64,000 bases of DNA from contig CAJXLT010000003.1 in assembly GCA_913056365.1 (NCBI GenBank), positions 62,001 to 126,000 of the forward strand, written 5' to 3'. The stretch is from an uncultured Paenibacillaceae bacterium. Lineage in GTDB: Bacteria > Bacillota > Bacilli > Paenibacillales > K13. Of this stretch, positions 1 to 9,800 are shown piece after piece. Position numbers and translations under genes: made by a program. The notes under the pieces are model-generated. The model did no database searches, was not told the DNA's origin, and worked only from the letters and a program-made list of their open reading frames with translations. Each line of letters begins with the position of its first letter. Within the stretch, counting starts at the first letter, position 1.

Positions 1-2
1 AC

Positions 3-398
3 TTGCAAATTATCGCATCGCAGACAGGTGACTTCACTCGTGCCAAGGGGAAGGAAGTTATGCAGTCGTTCCTGCAGGCGCATGATGATATCGATGTGCT
101 GTATGCACATAACGATGATATGGGACTCGGCGCGATCCAAGCGATTGAAGCGGCAGGTCTCGTACCAGGCGAAGACATCAAGATTATTACGGTGGACGCA
201 GTTAAGGACGGCATGATCGCGGCATCCGAAGGGAAGATCAACTTCATCGTTGAATGCAATCCGTTGCTCGGTCCGCAGCTGATGCAAGCTGTAGAGGACG
301 TATTGGCAGGCAAGGAGATTGATAAGCGAATCGTTACAGAGGAGACGACGTTTACGTCCGAAGAAGCCAAGGCAGCATTGCCGGATCGCAAGTACTAA
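3..398 (+). CDS. ytfQ: Sugar ABC transporter substrate-binding protein, C-terminal part (YtfQ-like)
   Basis: This is the C-terminal 131 residues of a periplasmic-binding-protein-like sugar binder; the start lies left of the window. Visible family features are the AKGKEVMQSF helix, the YAHNDDM ligand-pocket segment and VECNPLLGP near the end. They match my recollection of the E. coli galactofuranose-binding protein YtfQ (a known family similarity). It sits directly upstream of the transporter ATPase and permeases, separated by a hairpin terminator. That arrangement usually lets the binding protein be made in excess. A full-length paralogue is encoded at 4195-5283. The exact sugar cannot be told from the sequence. 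Confidence 0.85.
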   Translation: MQIIASQTGDFTRAKGKEVMQSFLQAHDDIDVLYAHNDDMGLGAIQAIEAAGLVPGEDIKIITVDAVKDGMIAASEGKINFIVECNPLLGPQLMQAVEDVLAGKEIDKRIVTEETTFTSEEAKAALPDRKY

Positions 399-433
399 GT
401 TGCTCAGCAACTGATTGGCACAATTGAGGAAGG

Positions 434-473
434 AAGCCACCCCACCTGCCAAGGATAGGCGGGGTGGCTTTTT
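434..473 (+). terminator. Intra-operon hairpin terminator or attenuator
   Basis: A perfect 10-bp stem (AAGCCACCCC at 434-443 with GGGGTGGCTT at 461-470) is followed by a short T run. It lies between the binding-protein gene and the ATPase gene of one transporter, so partial read-through is likely and would favour binding-protein production. Confidence 0.75.
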
Positions 474-499
474 CACTTCATCGGAGGAGAGAGGCTAAC

Positions 500-2014
500 A
501 TGGGAGAAAACCGTCCGATATTGCAGATGTCCGGGATTCATAAGCGATTCCCGGGCGTTATTGCATTGAACAACGTCGATTTCCGAATGTATCCGGGAGA
601 GGTTCATGCGCTGATGGGGGAGAATGGTGCGGGCAAGTCAACGCTAATCAAGGTGCTGACAGGCGTGTATGCAATCGATGGGGGTACGGTCGACCTCGAT
701 GGAGCCCCGATCACCGTCGGCAGTCCGCTGGAAGCTCAGGAGCATGGCATCAGTACGGTGTATCAGGAAGTTAATCTGTGTCCGAATTTGACAGTCGCGG
801 AGAACATCTTCATCGGCAGAGAACCGCGTCGGTTCGGGAAGATTCAATGGAAGGAGCTGAACCGGAGGGCAGAGCGCTTGCTTGCAGAGCGTCTGAACCT
901 GAACATCGATGTAACCCGGACATTGGATTCGTATTCCGTGGCGATTCAGCAGCTTGTCGCGATCGCGCGTGCGTTGAACGTGTCCGCTAAGGTTCTCATA
1001 TTGGATGAACCGACGTCTAGCTTGGACCAGGGTGAGGTTCAGGAGTTGTTCGCGGTTATGCGCAAGTTGAAGGAACAAGGCTTGGGGATCTTGTTCGTGA
1101 CGCACTTTCTCGATCAAGTATACGAGATTACGGATCGGATCACAGTTCTTCGCAATGGAGAACTCGTGGGCGAATTTATGACGAAGGAGCTTCCCCGGAT
1201 GGATCTCGTGCTCCATATGATTGGCAAGGACTTGGAGCTGCTAGCCGACCTGCCTGCATCTGACTTCGGTCAAGCAGGGGAGGCGTCCGGCGAGACGTTC
1301 TTGAAGGTGACTGGGCTAGGCCGCCAAGGATCGATTGAGCCGTTCGACTTCATGATCCAGCGCGGGGAAGTAGTCGGGTTCGCGGGTCTTCTCGGATCGG
1401 GCAGAACCGAAGCAGCCCGCTTGCTGTTCGGCGCTGATCGGGCCGACCAAGGGCAATGGCAAGCAGCAGGCGGCGGCAAGGTGGACTCGCCTAGACAGGC
1501 AATCCGCCGCGGCATTGCCTTCTGCTCGGAGAATCGGAAGACAGAAGGGATCATCGAGGATCTGACTATTCGCGAGAACATCATTCTGGCGATGCAAGCG
1601 CATCGCGGGTGGTTCAAGTCGATCCCGCGCAAGCGGCAGGAGGCCATCGCGGACGAATATATCGAGACGCTCAACATTAATCCGCCGAACCCCGAGCAGC
1701 TTATCAAGAACTTAAGCGGAGGCAACCAACAGAAGGTGTTGTTGGCCCGCTGGCTGCTGATGGAGCCGAACTTGTTAATCTTGGATGAGCCGACGAGAGG
1801 CATTGACGTCGGGGCGAAGGCGGAAATTCAGAAATTAGTGCTTGCATTGGCGAAGAAGGGGATGGCAGTCCTCTTCATCTCCTCAGAGATGGAAGAGGTG
1901 CTGCGCGTCAGCGATCGCATCGTCGTGCTGCGAGACAGGCAGATAGTGCGGCAGATGACAGGCGAGGATATCCATCACCACAATGTCATGCAAGCGATAG
2001 CGGGGGAGAACTAG
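500..2014 (+). CDS. ytfR: Sugar ABC transporter ATP-binding protein, two ATPase domains (YtfR/RbsA-like)
   Basis: A 504-residue duplicated ABC ATPase that powers import of a sugar. The N-terminal domain has Walker A GENGAGKST and Walker B LILDEPTSSLD. The C-terminal domain has the degenerate Walker A GLLGSGRTEA, the signature LSGGNQQKV and Walker B LILDEPTRGID. Two unequal domains are normal for the RbsA/MglA/YtfR group. I chose ATG 500 because GGAGGAGAG at 483-491 precedes it; upstream in-frame codons lie inside the terminator. The permease gene follows after 3 bp. Family assignment is firm; the galactofuranose-type substrate is only inferred from the YtfQ-like binding protein. Confidence 0.93.
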   Translation: MGENRPILQMSGIHKRFPGVIALNNVDFRMYPGEVHALMGENGAGKSTLIKVLTGVYAIDGGTVDLDGAPITVGSPLEAQEHGISTVYQEVNLCPNLTVAENIFIGREPRRFGKIQWKELNRRAERLLAERLNLNIDVTRTLDSYSVAIQQLVAIARALNVSAKVLILDEPTSSLDQGEVQELFAVMRKLKEQGLGILFVTHFLDQVYEITDRITVLRNGELVGEFMTKELPRMDLVLHMIGKDLELLADLPASDFGQAGEASGETFLKVTGLGRQGSIEPFDFMIQRGEVVGFAGLLGSGRTEAARLLFGADRADQGQWQAAGGGKVDSPRQAIRRGIAFCSENRKTEGIIEDLTIRENIILAMQAHRGWFKSIPRKRQEAIADEYIETLNINPPNPEQLIKNLSGGNQQKVLLARWLLMEPNLLILDEPTRGIDVGAKAEIQKLVLALAKKGMAVLFISSEMEEVLRVSDRIVVLRDRQIVRQMTGEDIHHHNVMQAIAGEN

Positions 2015-2017
2015 ACG

Positions 2018-3058
2018 ATGATGATGCGCATATCGAAACACCATTTGTTCTGGCCTTTAACCGTTCTGGCGGGGCTATTCGTATTTAACTTACTGTATGA
2101 TCCAGGCTTCTTCGCGATACGGGTGCAGGGCGGACATCTGTACGGCAGCTTGATCGACATATTGAACTATGGTTCTCCGCTCATTCTGGTGGCGATCGGC
2201 ATGACACTCGTCATCGCGACAGCAGGCATCGACTTGTCTGTAGGCTCCATCGTCGCAATAGCCGGTGCGATTGCCTGCCTCTTAATTAGCAGAGGTGAGG
2301 ATCAGCATTCCCTTGCATTGTTCGCCGTTGCGGTGGCAGCTTCGATCGGCATTGCACTCGTGCTTGGACTGTGGAACGGGCTATTAGTTTCCGGTATTGG
2401 CATTCAGCCGATCGTCGCTACACTCATTCTGATGGTAACGGGAAGGGGGATCGCGCAGCTCGTCACCGGCGGGCAGATTATAACGGTATCCAGTGACCCG
2501 TATAGCTTCCTCGGAGCCGGCTGGTTCCTGATGCTGCCGTTCTCCATCTTCATCGTTGGCTTCGTCTTCGTCATTGCGGTGCTCATGACCCGCAAGACGG
2601 CGCTCGGCATGTTCATCGAATCGGTCGGCGGCAATCCGACAGCCAGCAGACTTGCCGGGATTCGCTCGAAGTCGGTGCTGCTTGCGGTCTATGCGTTCTG
2701 CGCAATCTGCGCAGGTATTGCGGGATTGCTTCTGAGCTCGAACGTATCTAGCGCTGACGGCAATAACGCTGGTCTCTGGTACGAGCTGGACGCCATTCTT
2801 GCCGTCGTCATCGGCGGTACTTCGCTTGCTGGAGGGCGCTTTTTCTTGGCTGGGACAGTTGTCGGCGCGCTCATCATACAGACGCTGACGACGACGATAT
2901 ATACGATCGGCGTTCCACCGGAAATTACCTTAGTCGTGAAGGCGATCGTCGTGTTCGCTGTCTGTCTGATTCAATCCGAATCGTTCCGCAGCACGATCGT
3001 ACACCGTTGGAAGACACGGCGATATCCAGCTGAGAGAGAGGTGACGCGCGGTGTTTAG
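2018..3058 (+). CDS. ytfT: Sugar ABC transporter permease (YtfT-like)
   Basis: A 346-residue polytopic membrane protein of the RbsC/AraH/YtfT permease family (BPD_transp_2). The family motif AIGMTLVIATAGIDLSVGS is visible near residues 66-84, as is AVVIGGTSLAGG near the C-terminus. Three consecutive ATG codons (2018, 2021, 2024) follow a GGGGGAG element, so the exact start is uncertain by two residues. It overlaps the next permease gene by 8 nt, indicating translational coupling. It probably forms a heterodimeric channel with the product of 3051-4013. Confidence 0.9.
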   Translation: MMMRISKHHLFWPLTVLAGLFVFNLLYDPGFFAIRVQGGHLYGSLIDILNYGSPLILVAIGMTLVIATAGIDLSVGSIVAIAGAIACLLISRGEDQHSLALFAVAVAASIGIALVLGLWNGLLVSGIGIQPIVATLILMVTGRGIAQLVTGGQIITVSSDPYSFLGAGWFLMLPFSIFIVGFVFVIAVLMTRKTALGMFIESVGGNPTASRLAGIRSKSVLLAVYAFCAICAGIAGLLLSSNVSSADGNNAGLWYELDAILAVVIGGTSLAGGRFFLAGTVVGALIIQTLTTTIYTIGVPPEITLVVKAIVVFAVCLIQSESFRSTIVHRWKTRRYPAEREVTRGV

Positions 3059-4013
3059 ACGTAAGTATATTCCTATCTTCATCACAGTCGGACTGTTCGC
3101 CTTGATCTTCGCGCTTGGTTCATTCCGCTACACAGGCTTCTTCTCGACTCAGGTGTTGTTCAACCTGCTGATTGACAATGCATTCTTATTGATTGTCGCG
3201 ATCGGTATGACCTTCGTCATCGTCTCGGGCGGGATCGATCTGTCCGTCGGTTCGATGGTGGCACTGACGACGATGCTGTCGGCAAGCTTGCTGCAGGAAG
3301 GCTTATCGCCTGCACTCGTTATTCCATTCGTGCTGCTGGCAGGCTTTCTATTCGGCGCGGGTATGGGGGCAGTCATCCACTATTTCAACATTCAGCCGTT
3401 CATTGTCACGCTCGCCGGGATGTTCTTGGCAAGAGGCTTATGCTATGTGATCAGCATCAATACGATTACGATTAACGACAAGTTCTATCAGAGCATCGCA
3501 TTGACCAAAATTTACTTGGGTGATTCCTTCATCTCGATCAGCGTCATTCTTGCGCTCGCCACTTTGTTGCTTGCCGTTTACTTGGCGCACTATACCCGAT
3601 TTGGGCGCAATACGTATGCAGTCGGGGGCAATGAGCAATCTGCCTTGCTAATGGGATTGCCGGTTGCTAGAACGAAGGTGCTCATCTATGGCTTCAGCGG
3701 CTTCTGCTCGGCGATGGGCGGGGTTGTGTTCACCTTCTATATGCTGTCGGGATATGGGCTGCATGCAGTCGGCTTGGAGCTTGATGCCATCGCTGCTGTC
3801 GTCATCGGCGGCGCGTTGTTGACCGGAGGTGTCGGCTATGTCGTGGGCACGTTCTTCGGTGTCATGATTCAAGGCGTCATCCAGACGATCATTACGTTCG
3901 AAGGAACATTGAGCTCATGGTGGACCAAAATCGTGATCGGCATGCTCCTGTTCCTGTTCATCGTGCTGCAGCGCGTTCTCGGAGCGAGAGCCGGGAGCAG
4001 TCAAACCCGATAA
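3051..4013 (+). CDS. yjfF: Sugar ABC transporter permease (YjfF-like)
   Basis: A 320-residue permease paralogous to the preceding one. It carries AIGMTFVIVSGGIDLSVGS and AVVIGGALLTGG, the conserved loops of this permease family. The GTG start at 3051 lies inside the end of the upstream gene (8-nt overlap) and is served by GAGAGAGGTG at 3033-3042. Two different permeases with one double ATPase is the known YtfQRT-YjfF arrangement. No terminator is obvious after it; the next gene encodes a second binding protein, so the transcript may continue. Confidence 0.9.
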   Translation: MFRRKYIPIFITVGLFALIFALGSFRYTGFFSTQVLFNLLIDNAFLLIVAIGMTFVIVSGGIDLSVGSMVALTTMLSASLLQEGLSPALVIPFVLLAGFLFGAGMGAVIHYFNIQPFIVTLAGMFLARGLCYVISINTITINDKFYQSIALTKIYLGDSFISISVILALATLLLAVYLAHYTRFGRNTYAVGGNEQSALLMGLPVARTKVLIYGFSGFCSAMGGVVFTFYMLSGYGLHAVGLELDAIAAVVIGGALLTGGVGYVVGTFFGVMIQGVIQTIITFEGTLSSWWTKIVIGMLLFLFIVLQRVLGARAGSSQTR

Positions 4014-4067
4014 CAGAACCACTGGATGGAAAACATACGGCATGCAGGATGAAGATATTGTACAATG

Positions 4068-4137
4068 AATAGCAAGAACGAGGATGGCTGGGTGTCAATT
4101 GTCCAATAGCAAGAACGAGAATGATCGGGCGTCAATG
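4068..4137 (+). repeat. Imperfect tandem duplication, 37-nt period
   Basis: A unit beginning AATAGCAAGAACGAG occurs at 4068-4100 and 4105-4137, with five mismatches over 33 positions, all transitions. It lies in the leader of the second sugar-binding protein gene. No function is evident. Confidence 0.7.
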
Positions 4138-4194
4138 CTGAACTATGCGATAATCGATCTATTGTGTAGCAGAATGAAGCGGGGTACAGGGAAG

Positions 4195-5283
4195 ATGCGT
4201 TGGCAAAAGAAAGAAAAGAGGGGCGGGATTCGTGTGCGATGGACGTATAGACTAGGTATGTGCATAGGGATGATTGTGGTGTTATGCAGTCTGGCTGCAT
4301 GCGACTCGCCTAACTCAACCGCGCTGCCCATTGCCTCAGATACGAACGGTCATGTCGTGTCTCCGTCCAAGCTAGTGCTGGAGGATACAGAGCTGGAGGA
4401 ACGGCAGATTGTGCTAGGTTATTCACAGCTCGGCTCCGAGAGCGATTGGCGCAAGGCGAATACCCGCTCCATTCAGGAAGCGGCGAAGGAAGCCGGGATC
4501 GAATTGCTGTTCGAGAATGCGGAGCAATCCCAAGCGAAGCAGTTCGAGGCGATCCGCCGATTTATCGAGCAGGATGTCGACGTCATCGCCGTCTCTCCCG
4601 TCATCGAATCCGGATGGGAATCGATCCTGTTGGAAGCGAAGGAAGCAGGCATTCCCGTAATCTTATCCGACCGTTCGGTCGATGTGAGCGATACTTCCTT
4701 GTACGTGACGACGATCGGCTCAGATTTCTATGAAGAAGGGCAAAAAGCTGGCAAGTACGTATTGGACAAAGTGCGGAACGAGCCAGGTGCGATCAAGATC
4801 GTAGAATTGCAAGGCACACTGGGCTCCTCTCCATCGATCGAACGCGGCAACGGATTTCGCGATGTGATCCAAGCGCGGGTTGATCTGGAGATCATCGCAT
4901 CCGAGTCAGCAGATTTCACCTTGGCGAAGGGCAAGCAAGTGATGGATGCGTTCTTGAAGGAGCATGGTGGTGAGATTGACGTACTGTATGCGCATAATGA
5001 CGATATGGCGCTCGGCGCGATTGAAGCGATCGAAGCGTACGGACTTCGTCCGGGCAAGGATATGATTATTATATCGGTAGACGGCACGCGGCGAGCATTC
5101 CACAAGATGGTCGAAGGGAAGATCAATGCTGTCGTCGAATGCAACCCGTTGCTAGGTCCGATCCTGATGCAAGCGGTCAGTGAGATCATCTCGGGACGAA
5201 GCCTGCCGAAGCAAATCGTCTCTCCAGAAAGTGTGTTTACCGAAGCGCTGGCAGAGAAGGAAATTGCCAATCGGCAATATTGA
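4195..5283 (+). CDS. Sugar-binding lipoprotein of ABC transporter, second copy (YtfQ-like)
   Basis: A periplasmic-binding-protein-like sugar binder of about 362 residues, anchored as a lipoprotein. The signal peptide ends in the lipobox LAAC. The mature part has the family segments AHNDDMALGAIEAIEA and VECNPLLGP, paralogous to the partial protein at 3-398. The start is uncertain. ATG 4195 gives a long basic n-region; GTG 4234 has a better ribosome site (GAGGGGCGGG, about 7 nt away) and still encodes a full signal peptide. It may serve the same permeases with another ligand, or act as a sensor partner; that is inference. Confidence 0.88.
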   Translation: MRWQKKEKRGGIRVRWTYRLGMCIGMIVVLCSLAACDSPNSTALPIASDTNGHVVSPSKLVLEDTELEERQIVLGYSQLGSESDWRKANTRSIQEAAKEAGIELLFENAEQSQAKQFEAIRRFIEQDVDVIAVSPVIESGWESILLEAKEAGIPVILSDRSVDVSDTSLYVTTIGSDFYEEGQKAGKYVLDKVRNEPGAIKIVELQGTLGSSPSIERGNGFRDVIQARVDLEIIASESADFTLAKGKQVMDAFLKEHGGEIDVLYAHNDDMALGAIEAIEAYGLRPGKDMIIISVDGTRRAFHKMVEGKINAVVECNPLLGPILMQAVSEIISGRSLPKQIVSPESVFTEALAEKEIANRQY

Positions 5284-5335
5284 CCTTGTCTGATAGAATA
5301 CAAGTATACACACTAGAGTAAGGGAGACTATGGAC

Positions 5336-6514
5336 ATGCTAGGAAACACAGAACTCGATCAGCTCAAGCGTACATTAAGAGCGAGCATTGACCACAATGA
5401 AATAGCAGGTGCGAATCTGATGATTGTGAAGGACGGGCAAGAGATCTTCTATCATGAAGACGGATTGGCTGACCGCGAAGCGGGGCTACCTATTCAGCGG
5501 GATTCGATCTTCCGGATGTACTCGATGACCAAGCCAGTGACAGCCGCTGCGGTCATGATCCTGATGGAACGCGGACAGATTGATCTGTTCGAGCCGGTGA
5601 GCCGTTACTTGCAAGGCTTCTGCAATCAGATGGTCGGGATCGGCGACCAGTTAGTGCCGGTGAAGCGGGAGATGAGTGTGAAGGACTTGCTCTCGATGAC
5701 GTCAGGCTTAGTCTACGGCGGATACGATAGAGCCGGTCGGGAGACAGAAGAGCTGCTGCAAGAGATTGAGAGCAGGATGCTCGGCGAGTCGCCGCTTGGC
5801 ACAGTAGAAGCGATGAATCGCTTGGGTCAATGCGCGTTACAGTTCCACCCAGGCGAGACTTGGGCATACGGGACTTCCGCCGATGTATTAGGCGCTGTCG
5901 TCGAAGCAGTAAGCGGGAAGCGGTACGGCGAATTTCTTCGCGAGGAATTGTTCGAGCCGCTCGGCATGAAGGACACCGGCTTCTGGTTGCCGGAGGCGAA
6001 GCGAGATCGGCTGGCCAAGGTTTATGCCGATGACGGGCAAGGTGGATTAGCCCTGTTCAATGGCAATCATCTTGGCGTGAGTCATCAGATGGACAGAGAT
6101 CCGGCATTCGAGTCAGGAGGAGCGGGCTTGGTGTCGACGATCGATGACTATGCACAATTCGCCAAGATGCTCTTGAACCAGGGAAGCTTGGGCGACGTTC
6201 AGATTCTTCGACCGGCAACGGTTGATTACTTGACGTCGTCTGAACTGAATGCGGAGCAGCAGCAAAGCTTCAACGAGTGGCACGAGATGTCCGGTCATAG
6301 CTACGGGAACTTAATGCGTGTGATGTCCGACCGCAGTCAAGCGGGCATCCTATGCAGCCCCGGGGAATACGGCTGGGACGGCTGGCTTGGCTGCTACTTC
6401 GCCAATTGTCCGAGGGAAGATCTAACCTTCCTGTTCATGATGCAGAAGAAGGATTCCGGCACAACAGTCATCACCCGCAAGCTGCGCAATATTGTGCTTA
6501 GTTCTTGTCATTGA
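5336..6514 (+). CDS. Serine beta-lactamase-like hydrolase (class C / esterase EstB family)
   Basis: A cytoplasmic serine hydrolase of about 392 residues in the beta-lactamase (PF00144) fold. The nucleophile motif SMTK (SxxK) lies near residue 64 and the second motif YGTS near 175, followed by ADVLGAVVEAVSG as in class C enzymes. There is no signal peptide, so it is more likely an esterase or D-aminopeptidase-type enzyme than a secreted beta-lactamase. AGGGAG at 5321-5326 is 9 nt from ATG 5336 and only 3 nt from ATG 5330, so 5336 is preferred. It follows the sugar-transport genes by about 50 bp and may belong to their operon. The substrate is unknown. Confidence 0.85.
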   Translation: MLGNTELDQLKRTLRASIDHNEIAGANLMIVKDGQEIFYHEDGLADREAGLPIQRDSIFRMYSMTKPVTAAAVMILMERGQIDLFEPVSRYLQGFCNQMVGIGDQLVPVKREMSVKDLLSMTSGLVYGGYDRAGRETEELLQEIESRMLGESPLGTVEAMNRLGQCALQFHPGETWAYGTSADVLGAVVEAVSGKRYGEFLREELFEPLGMKDTGFWLPEAKRDRLAKVYADDGQGGLALFNGNHLGVSHQMDRDPAFESGGAGLVSTIDDYAQFAKMLLNQGSLGDVQILRPATVDYLTSSELNAEQQQSFNEWHEMSGHSYGNLMRVMSDRSQAGILCSPGEYGWDGWLGCYFANCPREDLTFLFMMQKKDSGTTVITRKLRNIVLSSCH

Positions 6515-6522
6515 CAATGCTA

Positions 6523-6558
6523 GTTAGCAGCTCCTTCCTATCGGAAGGAGCTGCTAAC
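6523..6558 (+). terminator. Strong hairpin after the hydrolase gene
   Basis: A perfect 16-bp stem (GTTAGCAGCTCCTTCC with its complement at 6543-6558) and a 4-nt loop, starting 9 nt after the stop codon. There is no T run after it, so it may stabilise the 3' end or act as an unusual terminator. Confidence 0.6.
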
Positions 6559-6581
6559 GCAAGTTGCGTTGTATGGTTGCG

Positions 6582-6612
6582 CTGCTCACGACTGCTATGT
6601 CATCGTGAGCAG
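6582..6612. repeat. Second inverted repeat in the 6515-6834 intergenic stretch
   Basis: CTGCTCACGA at 6582-6591 and its exact complement at 6603-6612 form a 10-bp stem with an 11-nt loop. There is no T run. Apart from this and the hairpin at 6523, the 320-bp gap shows only AT-rich, promoter-like sequence (TATACT near 6764) before the SLH gene. Confidence 0.45.
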
Positions 6613-6834
6613 TTATCATGATTTCCTCAACCGACAATCCAGTTCAACGTTTCATCCCCCCCTTCCTATCCACATCCTGACTGCCTCAATGATTGATTTC
6701 ACTGACTATCGCAATAACATCGAATGTTCCGTTGCGGAGAATTTGCCTAGTGACGGTTGGTATACTCTATCTACTTTATTGTATGCAATGTTTCTTTCAT
6801 AACGAGAAACATGAAATGGAGGAGAAGAGTGTAT

Positions 6835-9800
6835 ATGTATCAACTTGACCGTCAATTCTACCGCAAGTTCATTTGGGTACTGGCGGCGCTGCTGCTATGG
6901 CCAGGTATGCCATTGGCAGGCACCGCATCAGTTGTACAAGCTGCATCGGCAGAATGGACAAGCATAGGGAGTCCGAACTTTTCAACAAGCCAGGCTTATT
7001 ACACGAATATCGCACTGGACAGCAGCAATCGGCCTTATATTGTGTTTTACGATTTGGCTCAAGCAGGCAAGACAACGGTGATGAAATGGAACGGCTTAAC
7101 CTGGGAAGTTGTAGGAAGCGCAGGGTTTTCCGCGGGAAGTGTGTCCGCCACCGGAATCGCTCTGGACAGCAGTGACACTCCCTATGTCATGTATAAGGAT
7201 TTGGGCAACGGCAGAACGACAGTAATGAAATATGATGGAGTGAACTGGATAGGGGTAGGAGCCGCTGGCTTCTCTGCAGGTATTGTCTCTGATCCGAGTC
7301 TTGTGCTAGATAGCCATGATACCCCCTATGTCGTCTATCAAGACGAAGGCAATGGAAATAAGGCGACGGTGATGAAATACGACGGTGCGAGCTGGACGGA
7401 GGTGGGAGCTGCGGGCTTTACCGAGGGAACCGCGTCTGACGTAAGCATCGCCATGGCAAGCGATGATACCCCCTATGTCGTCTATCAAGACGGAGACAAC
7501 GGAAATAAGGCGACGATGATGAAATACGACGGTGCGAGCTGGACGGAGGTGGGAGCTGCGGGCTTTACTGCAGGAACCGCGTCAGAAATGAATGTCGCCA
7601 TGGCAAGCGATGATACGCCGTATGTCGTATATACAGACGGAGGCAATGGAAATAAGGCGACGGTGATGAAATACGACGGGGACTGGACTGAGGTGGGGAC
7701 AGCAGGCTTCTCTCAGGGAAGCGTACATTTTGCGGATATTGCGCTAGACAGCGGGGACACGCCCTACGTTGTGTATATAGACGACTTCAATAGCGGCAAG
7801 GCGACGGTAATGACCTATGACGGATCAGTCTGGGGCATTGCGGGGCAAGCGGGATTTTCCGCAAATCAGGCGTACTTCACAACGATTGCTATTGACGCGA
7901 ATGATACGCCGTATGTTGCCTATTCGGACTTATCGGCTAATGTCATGTCACTGCATACAGCCTACACGGTTACGTATGACGAGAATGGAAGCACGGGAGG
8001 GACTGTGCCGAACGACAGCAGCTTGTATGCGGAAGGCACATCGGTCGTAGTAGCAGACAACACGGGAAGCCTTGTGAGAACGGGTCATATGTTTGAACAA
8101 TGGAATACGCAAGCAGACGGCAATGGGACCGATTATGCTCCTGGTGATGCAATGCTTATCGGTTCTGCCGATATAACCTTGTACGCGAAGTGGGTCGCGA
8201 ACCAATACACGGTAAGCTTCGAGAGCAACGGGGGCACTGCGGTAAGCAGCCAATCTGTCGATTATGGCGAGTATGCCGTCGAACCTGCATCGCCCAGGAA
8301 GGCGGGCTACAGCTTTGCGGGGTGGTACGCCGATGTAGGATTGACGATTCCTTATAGCTTCGCGGATGCAATCCAAGAAGATGCGGTGTTGCATGCGAAG
8401 TGGAATTCCAGCGGATTTACCAATCCGTCTAATTTAACTGCGGACCCTGGAGATAGACAGGTTACTTTACAATGGGACACCGTTACAGGGGCGACATACT
8501 ACCATATCTACCGAGGAATGGCGTCTGGCAATTATAGCGGAATACCGGCTATCACGGTTACGGACGCAACCTACCAACTAACAGGTCTGGTCAATGGTTT
8601 TACGTATTATTTTGCGGTCACTGCCGAGGGTGCGGCGGGAGAAAGCGGCTACTCCAACGAAGTAGCAGCATCGCCGCAGGCGGCGGTCGCGCCTGCCAGG
8701 AAGAAATGGAGACATATAGGAGATCCGAGCTTCTCGACAAGTCAGGCTTATTATACAGACCTTGCATTGGACAGTCACAATACGCCCTATATTGTGTTTT
8801 ACGATTTGGATCATACCGGTAAGGCAACAGTGATGAAATATAATGGTACGGCATGGGAGATTGTAGGAGCGGCAGGCTTTAGCGCAGGAACCGTGGCCGA
8901 TACAAGCATCGCGCTCGATAGCAGCGATACGCCTTATGTCGTGTATCAAGATGGAGGCAGCGGCGGTAAAGCGACAGTGATGAAATACGACGGAGCAAAC
9001 TGGACGGAAGTGGGAGCAGCGGGCTTCTCGACAGGCAGCGCAACGGATACGAGCCTTGCAATCGCTAGTGATGATACGCTATATGTCGCCTATGCAGATG
9101 GAGGCAGTAGTGGTAAAGCGACGGTGATGAAATACGACGGAGCAAACTGGACGGAAGTGGGAGCAGCGGGCTTCTCGACAGGCAGCGTGTCGGATATGAG
9201 CTTTGCAATCGCTAGTGATGATACGCTATATGTCGCCTATGCAGATGGAGGCAACAGCGGTAAGGCGACAGTGATGAAATACGACGGAGTGAACTGGATA
9301 GAGGTGGGAGCAGCGGGCTTCTCGACAGGCAGTGTGTCGGATACGAGCCTTGCGGTCGATCATGTCGGTGCGCTGTATGTCGTCTATCAAGATGGCAGTA
9401 ACGGAAATAAGGCGACAGTGATGAAATATAACGGCACGGCATGGGAGAGTGTAGGAGCGAAAGGATTTAGCGCAGGAGCCGTGTCCGATACGGACATCGC
9501 GATTACCAGCGATCACACACTTTATGTGGTCTATGGCGATGCCGTCAATGCCGGGAAGGCTACCGTAATGACCTATGACGGAACAAGCTGGAATGTTGCG
9601 GGAGCAGTGGGCTTGTCTGCAGATGCTTCCTATTATACAAGCATTGTTCTGGACAGCCGCGACACGCCCTATGTCGTATATTCGGCCTTATCGGCCAATG
9701 TCCAGGTACTGAAGCCCGTGTATACGATTGACTATGACGGCAACGGCAGTACCGGCGGTGTGGCTCCGACAGACAGCTCATTCTATTGGGCAGGCGAGCC

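Noticed and set aside
644-1216. Long minus-strand frame opposite the ABC ATPase
   Set aside because: It lies entirely within a gene with intact Walker and signature motifs on the plus strand.
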